A DNA stretch of 34,379 nt, from assembly GCA_017634825.1 (NCBI GenBank), contig JAGBMP010000091.1, positions 1-34,379 on the forward strand, written 5' to 3'. This document shows, in pieces, positions 15,771-22,031 of this stretch. The notes under the pieces are model-generated. The model saw only the letters and a list, made by a program, of their open reading frames with translations. It had not been told where the DNA came from and made no database searches. Position numbers and translations under genes: made by a program. The DNA comes from Butyrivibrio sp. Its GTDB lineage: Bacteria; Bacillota; Clostridia; Lachnospirales; Lachnospiraceae. The first letter of the stretch is position 1; every line of letters starts with the position of its first letter.

Positions 15771-16475
15771 ATGATAAATCTTGCAATCGTAGAGGACGAA
15801 GATTCCTACGCTGAGCAGCTTACCGAATTTGTGAATAAGTATCAGCAGGAGAGCGGTAATTATTTCAAGATCACCAGGTTTAAGGACGGAGATGAGATAA
15901 CAAACGGCTATAAGGGTCAGTTTGATATCATCCTGATGGACATAGAGATGAAGCTCATGGACGGCATGACGGCGGCGGAGGAGATCAGAAAGCTTGATCA
16001 GAACGTGGTCATCATGTTTATCACTAACATGACTAATTATGCCATAAGAGGGTATCAGGTTGATGCCCTTGACTATGTCCTTAAGCCCGTGAGCTACTTT
16101 GCCTTTTCGCAAAAGCTCGACAGAGCACTTGGCAGGGTCAAAAAAGAGGATTCCAACATCATTTCCATAGAGATGTCCTCCGGTGTGAAAAAGCTTGATA
16201 TAGACAATATCTTTTATATAGAGAGCCAGGGACATAACTTAAATTTCTACACCGGGGCAGGAGAGTTTACCATAAGAGCCAAGCTCTCGGACTTTGAGCA
16301 GCAGCTTGCACCCTACAATTTTTTCAGGAGCAACAAGGGGTATCTGGTGAACCTCAAGTATGTGGACGGCGTTGAGAAGGGTGCGTGCATCATAGCAGGT
16401 AAGCAGCTCCTTATCAGCCGTGCCAGGAAAAACGACTTCATGGCGGCGCTGACGGATTATATGGCAGGATCATAA
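15771..16475 (+). CDS. LytTR-family response regulator
   Basis: A 234-residue regulator. Residues 1-120 are a receiver domain with acidic pocket ED at 8-9, phospho-acceptor Asp57 in ILMDIEM, and DYVLKP with the conserved lysine. Residues about 135-232 are a LytTR DNA-binding domain (IFYIESQGHNLNFYT, NFFRSNKGYLVNLKYV). Such regulators (AgrA, ComE, VirR) bind 9-bp direct repeats about 21 bases apart. ATG 15771 follows CAGGAGAG. A longer reading to 15564 overlaps the opposite gene and was rejected. The sensor kinase gene begins 1 base after the stop. A matching direct repeat lies after this operon, upstream of the GH3 gene (see 18916-18945). There is no agrB or agrD-like gene, so the signal is unknown. 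Confidence 0.95.
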   Translation: MINLAIVEDEDSYAEQLTEFVNKYQQESGNYFKITRFKDGDEITNGYKGQFDIILMDIEMKLMDGMTAAEEIRKLDQNVVIMFITNMTNYAIRGYQVDALDYVLKPVSYFAFSQKLDRALGRVKKEDSNIISIEMSSGVKKLDIDNIFYIESQGHNLNFYTGAGEFTIRAKLSDFEQQLAPYNFFRSNKGYLVNLKYVDGVEKGACIIAGKQLLISRARKNDFMAALTDYMAGS

Positions 16476-16476
16476 T

Positions 16477-17787
16477 ATGGAGAATTATTATCAGGATATA
16501 CCAAGACTATACACAGCCATAGCAGAGTGGCTGGCCTGTTTCATCTATTGCCTTGTTCTTAAGCGCAAGGTGAGCAGGAACAAATTTATATTGATCTCAG
16601 TAATTGCACTCATTGTGCAGTCTCTTTTTCTCGTGTTTACAAAAGATCTTCCGCTGTTCATGTGGGTTCCCTGCATGCTGATGGCTGTGTTTTTTATGTT
16701 CGTATTCATGTACAGCGTCTGCGAGGATACGGTAAATGTCGTCGGCTATTACTGCGCCAGGGCGTTTCTTCTGGCTGAGCTTGCTGCGTCCCTGGAGTGG
16801 CAGCTGGCATGCTTTTTTGCAAAGATCAATGACTCGCAGATACTTCAGATCATCATCCTCATTGTTGTTTATGCCTTTGTGTATATCTGGGCTCATCACA
16901 TGGAAAAGAGCATAACCAGAGGGATTTTTCAGCTGGAGATAAATACCCGTGAGCTTATGGCGGCGATTGCCATTGCAGCAGCCATCTTCGCTTTCAGTAA
17001 TCTGAGCTTTATTTTCTCCAACACCCCCTTCTCGGCAGGTGTTGCTGCCGATGTGTTCTACATAAGAACTCTTGTTGACGTTGCCGGGATCATGATCCTC
17101 TACGTCTATCAGAGCCGTATCTGTGAGCTTCTTGCGGAAAAAGAGCTGAGTAACATCCACTCAATGTTAAAGGCCCAATATGATAAGTACAGAAACTACC
17201 AGACAACTTTTGACATGATCAATATAAAATATCATGATCTCAAGCATCAGATTGCAGGGCTTCGCGCCGAGATGAGCGATGAGCAGCGCCAGAAATGGAT
17301 AGATGAGATGGAGCAGGAGCTTGAGTCCTACAGCCCCGAGCTGGAGACGGGAAACAGCGTCCTTGACACACTTATCGCCGGAAAAATGATGAGCTGCAGG
17401 GCCAACAACATAAAGGTGACCTGCGTGGCAGACGGCAACATTCTGGATTTCATGCATGTGGCGGACATCTGTACAATCTTTGGAAACGCCCTGGATAACG
17501 CAATAGAGAGCGTTACACTCATTGAGGACCCTGAAAAGAGACTGATCCATCTGTCTGTGTCACCAAAGAAGAATTTTGTTATAATACAGATAAATAACTA
17601 TTGTGAAAACCAGATAAAGATAAAGAATGGTTACCCTGTGACAACAAAAGCCGATAAAACAAGTCACGGTTTTGGGTTAAAGAGTATACGCTATACTGTC
17701 GATAAATATCATGGAACTGTCACTTTTGACGTAAACAAGAACTGGTTTGAGCTTAAGATTTTAATACCTCGCGGAGGCACTTTATGA
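16477..17787 (+). CDS. GHKL-type sensor histidine kinase (AgrC/ComD-like)
   Basis: A 436-residue membrane kinase. The N-terminal ~225 residues hold about six or seven hydrophobic segments. They are followed by a helical linker and the dimerisation box YHDLKHQIAGL with candidate phospho-acceptor His253. The ATP-binding domain has the N box NALDNAIE and a C-terminal glycine box (GFGLKSIRYTVDKYHG) of the HATPase_c_5 type. This architecture belongs to the kinases that pair with LytTR regulators, and the gene starts 1 base after its regulator. Many such kinases sense peptides, but no peptide gene is visible here. The stop overlaps the start of the GGDEF gene by 4 bases (ATGA), which implies a fixed production ratio. 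Confidence 0.94.
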   Translation: MENYYQDIPRLYTAIAEWLACFIYCLVLKRKVSRNKFILISVIALIVQSLFLVFTKDLPLFMWVPCMLMAVFFMFVFMYSVCEDTVNVVGYYCARAFLLAELAASLEWQLACFFAKINDSQILQIIILIVVYAFVYIWAHHMEKSITRGIFQLEINTRELMAAIAIAAAIFAFSNLSFIFSNTPFSAGVAADVFYIRTLVDVAGIMILYVYQSRICELLAEKELSNIHSMLKAQYDKYRNYQTTFDMINIKYHDLKHQIAGLRAEMSDEQRQKWIDEMEQELESYSPELETGNSVLDTLIAGKMMSCRANNIKVTCVADGNILDFMHVADICTIFGNALDNAIESVTLIEDPEKRLIHLSVSPKKNFVIIQINNYCENQIKIKNGYPVTTKADKTSHGFGLKSIRYTVDKYHGTVTFDVNKNWFELKILIPRGGTL

Positions 17788-18908
17788 ATATAGAAGCTAT
17801 AGCAACATCTGATTTTATGGGTTTTATACTGCTCATTGCTCTTCTTATCAGCAGCAGGATCAGGCTATCGGACGATAAGCACCCGGAATTCAGGATATAT
17901 ACAGTAATAGTTATTCTTACCATGGTGGCATGCGCTGTGGACTTTGTATCCTTTTATGTGGATGGGATAAATACACCCGGTATGTGGGTGGTCAATTTGC
18001 TGACCAACACGTTCTGCTTTGTGGCTAATCCTCTTTTTGTCTCTTCCTGGTGCCTTTATGAGGATCTTAAGCTGTACCGGTCCATGGCCAGGGTGAAAAA
18101 GCTATATACTTATGTGTTTATACCGGCAGTGATCATGGCACTTATAGCGCTGGTAAACATGTTCATTCCGATCGTCTTTAAGATTGATGAACTTAATGTG
18201 TATCATAGACTGCCATTTAGCTATGTTTACTACATTGTTGATATCGGATATGTTATTTTAAGCATCTTTATTTACAAGGGTTATGAACACAAATATGGAA
18301 AGATCAGGTTTTTCCCGCTCTATCTTATGATTGGTCCGATCATCATCGGATGTGCTATACAGGTACTGCTCTACGGAGTATCACTGATGTGGATTTCCAC
18401 AGCAGTAGGACTTACAGCAATCTATATGTCCATTCAGAACGAGTTTTCATACCTCGATAAGCTGACGGGACTATACAACAGAGCCTATCTTGACTATTTT
18501 CTTGAGACCAGCACAAGGGAGAAAAACAACCTTGGCGGAATCATGATCGATGTGGACTATTTTAAACAGATCAATGATACCTACGGACATTCCTATGGTG
18601 ATGAAGCCCTGATAGATGTGGCAAGAATCATTACTTTCGGAAAGCCTGACAAGGCAGTGGCACTGAGATTTGCCGGAGATGAGTTTATAATTCTTATCAA
18701 GGGAGTCTCAGAAAAACAGCTTCAGAGCATTATCACCGGCATCAGGGACGAGTTAAAACTTTTCAATGAAACTGAGGAGAGAAGATATAAGCTCTCATTA
18801 TCTCTTGGGGGCAGCATTTATGAGCCGGCTCACGACTCCATCGATAACTTCCTAAAGCGCATGGATGACGCCATGTACGAGGAAAAGAAGGAAAAACATT
18901 CCAGATAA
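17784..18908 (+). CDS. Membrane-bound GGDEF-domain diguanylate cyclase
   Basis: A 374-residue protein. Residues about 8-220 contain some seven hydrophobic segments. Residues about 225-370 are a GGDEF domain beginning DKLTGLYNRAYL, with the metal-binding Asp in IMIDVDYFKQINDTYGH. The signature reads AGDEF at residues 297-301; Ala in the first position is a common variant in active enzymes. The usual RxxD inhibitory site is not visible, so product inhibition may be absent. The reaction would be two GTP to c-di-GMP at the membrane. The start codon overlaps the kinase stop by 4 bases, making it the third gene of the LytTR operon. Activity is likely but not certain, and the input sensed by the membrane domain is unknown. 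Confidence 0.92.
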   Translation: MNIEAIATSDFMGFILLIALLISSRIRLSDDKHPEFRIYTVIVILTMVACAVDFVSFYVDGINTPGMWVVNLLTNTFCFVANPLFVSSWCLYEDLKLYRSMARVKKLYTYVFIPAVIMALIALVNMFIPIVFKIDELNVYHRLPFSYVYYIVDIGYVILSIFIYKGYEHKYGKIRFFPLYLMIGPIIIGCAIQVLLYGVSLMWISTAVGLTAIYMSIQNEFSYLDKLTGLYNRAYLDYFLETSTREKNNLGGIMIDVDYFKQINDTYGHSYGDEALIDVARIITFGKPDKAVALRFAGDEFIILIKGVSEKQLQSIITGIRDELKLFNETEERRYKLSLSLGGSIYEPAHDSIDNFLKRMDDAMYEEKKEKHSR

Positions 18909-18915
18909 TTTAATT

Positions 18916-18945
18916 ACCGTTCATGACAAAAATCGTACCGTTTGT
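18916..18945 (+). promoter_or_regulatory. Tandem LytTR (AgrA-type) binding site
   Basis: Direct repeats ACCGTTCAT (18916-18924) and ACCGTTTGT (18937-18945) are separated by 12 bases. Both fit the published 9-base AgrA-type pattern [TA][AC][CA]GTTN[AG][TG] at every position, with the expected spacing of about two helical turns. The site ends about 30 bases upstream of the candidate -10 of the GH3 gene. It lies directly after the LytTR/GHKL/GGDEF operon. Confidence 0.7.
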
Positions 18946-18969
18946 GACAAAAACGGCACGATTTTTTTT
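18928..18969 (+). terminator. Strong terminator of the LytTR/GHKL/GGDEF operon, overlapping the LytTR site
   Basis: A 16-base arm (18928-18943) pairs with 18951-18966 with one mismatch, over a loop of GTGACAA, and ends in a run of eight T (18962-18969). The second LytTR half-site lies within the left arm and loop, so the same bases serve as protein target in DNA and as hairpin in RNA. Confidence 0.88.
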
Positions 18970-18972
18970 GCG

Positions 18973-18981
18973 TGCTAGGAT
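18973..18981 (+). promoter_or_regulatory. Candidate extended -10 of the GH3 operon
   Basis: TGCTAGGAT fits an extended -10 element (TGn followed by TAGGAT). The -35 position (about 18953-18958, ACGGCA) has no consensus, which is usual for promoters that need an activator. The upstream LytTR repeat is at the right place for one. Confidence 0.5.
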
Positions 18982-19006
18982 AAAGTCATGAGAAAGGAGT
19001 AAGATC

Positions 19007-21427
19007 GTGAAACATCAGGACATTATCTCAAAAATGACAATAGAAGAGAAGGCAGCTTTCCTTAGCGGAAAGGGCGAGTGGGAGACAAGAGATTTTGAAA
19101 GAGTAGGAATTCCTTCAATCTTTTGTTCAGACGGACCTCACGGTATCAGAAAGCAGGCCGGAGCGGGAGACCATCTTGGACTTAACGAGTCGCTTCCTGC
19201 AACATGCTTCCCAACAGCAGCAACAATTGCTAACAGCTGGGATGAGGACCTTGGTGAAACCCTTGGTGAGACCCTCGGAGAAGAAGCGATGGCAGAGGGC
19301 GTGAACGTCCTTTTGGGACCCGGTCTTAATATAAAGAGAAGTCCTCTCTGCGGAAGGAACTTCGAATATTTCTCGGAGGATCCGTACCTTGCGGGCAAGA
19401 TGGCAGCTTCCTATGTAAGAGGAATCCAGTCACAGGGCGTATATGCCTGCCCCAAGCACTTTGCGGTAAATTCACAGGAGCTTCGCCGAATGGCCATGAA
19501 CTCCGTTGTGGATGAAAGAACCTTAAGAGAGATATACCTCACAGGCTTTGAAATAGCAGTTAAAGAGGGCGGCGCTAAGACAATCATGTCGGCTTACAAC
19601 GAGGTCAACGGCACCTACGCCAATGAGAATAAACATCTGTTAAAAGAGATCCTCAGAGATGAGTGGGGATTTGACGGAATCGTAATTACCGACTGGGGTG
19701 CAAGTAATGACCACGCACTCGGAGTTGCAGCAGGTTCAAACCTCGAGATGCCAAATCCGGGTCTGGATTCAGCAAGAGAGCTTGTTGCGGCAGTAAGTTC
19801 CGGCAAGATTTCGGAAAAAGACCTCGATGAGAGAGTAGATGAGCTCCTGGATGCAGTTATTACTCTATCTGCAAATGCAAAGGGCAGAAAAGAAGATTTT
19901 GATAAGAATGCGCATCACAATATTGCCAGAAGGGCAGCAGCTGAGAGCGCAATCCTGTTAAAGAATGAAGACAACATTCTTCCTCTTAATAAGGGAGCCA
20001 AGGTTGCAATAATCGGCGACTTCGCCTTTGTTCCAAGATATCAGGGAGCAGGATCTTCACTTGTTAATCCGACCAGGGTTGAGACCATTTCAGAGATGGT
20101 TAAAGGCTATGATCTCCAGGTTGTGGGCATGAGCCGCGGATATTCAAGGAGCGGAGAAGAGGATGCACAGACCAAAAAAGAAGCTCTTGATCTTGCTTCA
20201 AGGGCTGATATAGTTCTTTTCTTCTTTGGACTTAATGAGAACTCGGAATCTGAGGGAATGGACAGAACCCACATGAGAATCCCTCAGAATCAGATAAATC
20301 TTCTTCAGGAACTTGGACAGGTCAATGCAAACCTCGTAGGTGTCATCAGCGCAGGCTCAGCAATCGAGATGCCCTGGCACCACTACTTCAAGGCGCTTCT
20401 CCACTGCTACCTTAACGGACAGGCAGGAGCGGGAGCTACTCTGGATATCCTTACAGGAGCGGTCAATCCCTCAGGTAAGCTCTCAGAGACAATACCCAGA
20501 AGACATGAGGATACACCTGCTTACCGCTATTACCCAAGCAGGGAGAGATCTTCAGAGTACAGAGAGAGCCTTTACGTAGGCTACAGATACTATGATACGG
20601 CTGATGTTCCTGTGCTTTATCCTTTTGGCTTCGGACTTTCATACACGAACTTCTTATATTCAGACATTACGGCAGATGAAAGCGGAGTGTCTTTTACCTT
20701 GACAAACACAGGTGATAAGGACGGAGCAGAAGTTGCACAGCTCTATGTATCCCTCCCTGACGGAAAGGTCTTCAGACCGGCAAAAGAGCTAAAGGGCTTT
20801 AAGAAAGTTTATTTGAAAGCCGGTGAAAGTCAGAAGGTCACAATCTCTTTTGACGATAAATCATTCCGCTATTACGACGTAAAGACCGGTAAATGGGAAG
20901 TTGAAGGCGGAAAGTACAGGGTGATGATAGGAAGCAGCAGCGCAGATATCAGAGCCTGTGCAGATGTCGAGATCAGGGGAACTACACTGGATTGCCCTTA
21001 CGATAAAGAGAAGATGGCTTCCTACTATACAGGAAAGATCGAGAATGTTAAGGACTCAGAGTTTGAGGAACTTCTTGGAAGACCGATACCTGATGGAAAG
21101 TGGAGCGGAGAGCTCACAAGGAACGATGCTCTGTGCCAGATGTATTACGCAAAGAGCGGACTTGCAAGATTTGCGTATGGGCGCCTTACAGCCATGAAGA
21201 AAAAGGCTGACGACAAAGGTATCCCGGATCTGAACACTCTTTTTATCTACAACATGCCTTTCAGGGCTATGGCCAAGATGACCGGCGGAGCCGTTAGCAT
21301 GGAGATGGTGGACGGAATCGTAAATCTTGTGAACGGACACTTCTTTAAGGGACTTGGAGCCGTAATAGGCGGATACTTTAGAAACAGCAAGAAGAACAAA
21401 GCCTATGAGGCAAAGATGAAAAAGTGA
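19007..21427 (+). CDS. GH3 family beta-glucosidase (cytoplasmic)
   Basis: An 806-residue glycoside hydrolase of family 3 in the normal domain order. The TIM-barrel domain (residues about 10-270) has SPLCGRNFEYFSEDPYLAG, the Lys150-His151 pair and nucleophile Asp229 in VITDWGAS. The second domain (about 300-510) has candidate acid/base Glu414 or Glu416 before GMDR. A fibronectin-III-like domain (about 530-660) follows, then a C-terminal tail of about 140 residues that I cannot assign. There is no signal peptide, so it probably cleaves imported oligosaccharides in the cytosol; beta-glucosidase or beta-xylosidase activity cannot be separated. The start is GTG 19007, preceded by AAAGGAG. The GtrA-like gene follows after 12 bases. 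Control by the LytTR site upstream is inferred. Confidence 0.93.
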   Translation: MKHQDIISKMTIEEKAAFLSGKGEWETRDFERVGIPSIFCSDGPHGIRKQAGAGDHLGLNESLPATCFPTAATIANSWDEDLGETLGETLGEEAMAEGVNVLLGPGLNIKRSPLCGRNFEYFSEDPYLAGKMAASYVRGIQSQGVYACPKHFAVNSQELRRMAMNSVVDERTLREIYLTGFEIAVKEGGAKTIMSAYNEVNGTYANENKHLLKEILRDEWGFDGIVITDWGASNDHALGVAAGSNLEMPNPGLDSARELVAAVSSGKISEKDLDERVDELLDAVITLSANAKGRKEDFDKNAHHNIARRAAAESAILLKNEDNILPLNKGAKVAIIGDFAFVPRYQGAGSSLVNPTRVETISEMVKGYDLQVVGMSRGYSRSGEEDAQTKKEALDLASRADIVLFFFGLNENSESEGMDRTHMRIPQNQINLLQELGQVNANLVGVISAGSAIEMPWHHYFKALLHCYLNGQAGAGATLDILTGAVNPSGKLSETIPRRHEDTPAYRYYPSRERSSEYRESLYVGYRYYDTADVPVLYPFGFGLSYTNFLYSDITADESGVSFTLTNTGDKDGAEVAQLYVSLPDGKVFRPAKELKGFKKVYLKAGESQKVTISFDDKSFRYYDVKTGKWEVEGGKYRVMIGSSSADIRACADVEIRGTTLDCPYDKEKMASYYTGKIENVKDSEFEELLGRPIPDGKWSGELTRNDALCQMYYAKSGLARFAYGRLTAMKKKADDKGIPDLNTLFIYNMPFRAMAKMTGGAVSMEMVDGIVNLVNGHFFKGLGAVIGGYFRNSKKNKAYEAKMKK

Positions 21428-21439
21428 GGGATTTAAGAA

Positions 21440-21994
21440 ATGAAATTTTGGAATGATTTTGCTACAAAGCATCCTGCCATAGCCAAGTGGGTCAGGGAAG
21501 GCGGACTCTTCGTTATCGTAAGTAACGCCATCACGGTATTTAAGTACCTGCTGCTAACGTTCCTGCCGGCTGCATTTGCCTTTCTTGGAGATCGCAGCTT
21601 TGGCTGGCCGGGAATTCCGCTGACACTCTTTGGAGAGACCTTCCAGTGGAACATCCTGGGATATGACCAGGCTCATGGCGGACTTGCTTACTTCACAGCC
21701 TACATGATCGCAATGATCATCGGCGAGTGTATAAATTTCCCGATCCAGAAGCTCTTCGTGTTCAGAAATCACGAAAAGCCCGGAAAGCAGATTGCATGGT
21801 ATGTGCTGGCGTTTATCGTTATCACCTGCATAGTAAATTCCATCAACTGCATATGGGTAGCTGTTGCAGGAAAGTTTGTTCCTGCTTGGGTTTACAACAT
21901 CGGAACTACGGTTTTAAACGGCGGAGTGTCAATGGTGGTATTCTTCTTTGTTAACAAGATAATATTCCCCGAGACACCAAAGAGCGCCGAGTAA
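21440..21994 (+). CDS. GtrA-like small membrane protein
   Basis: A 184-residue protein with four hydrophobic segments (about 22-50, 85-103, 118-140 and 148-172), the layout of the GtrA family. The loop ECINFPIQKLFVFRN between segments two and three matches the family pattern ending in a F-x-F-R/K motif. GtrA proteins are thought to flip or help flip undecaprenyl-linked sugars for cell-surface glycan decoration. The gene lies between two GH3 genes, 12 bases after the first and 37 before the second, so all three are probably one operon. A functional link between a lipid-sugar flippase-like protein and glucosidases is unusual and unproven. The family assignment is by topology and the loop motif. 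Confidence 0.75.
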   Translation: MKFWNDFATKHPAIAKWVREGGLFVIVSNAITVFKYLLLTFLPAAFAFLGDRSFGWPGIPLTLFGETFQWNILGYDQAHGGLAYFTAYMIAMIIGECINFPIQKLFVFRNHEKPGKQIAWYVLAFIVITCIVNSINCIWVAVAGKFVPAWVYNIGTTVLNGGVSMVVFFFVNKIIFPETPKSAE

Positions 21995-22031
21995 AATAAC
22001 AAGCTTTTTTAATGGGAAGGAGAAAAAGAAT

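Noticed and set aside
19250..19285. Three 12-base units coding LGET/LGET/LGEE in the first GH3, suspected recent duplication
   Set aside because: The spacing between flanking GH3 motifs is the usual one as I recall it, so there is no added length; it looks like chance similarity in a helix.
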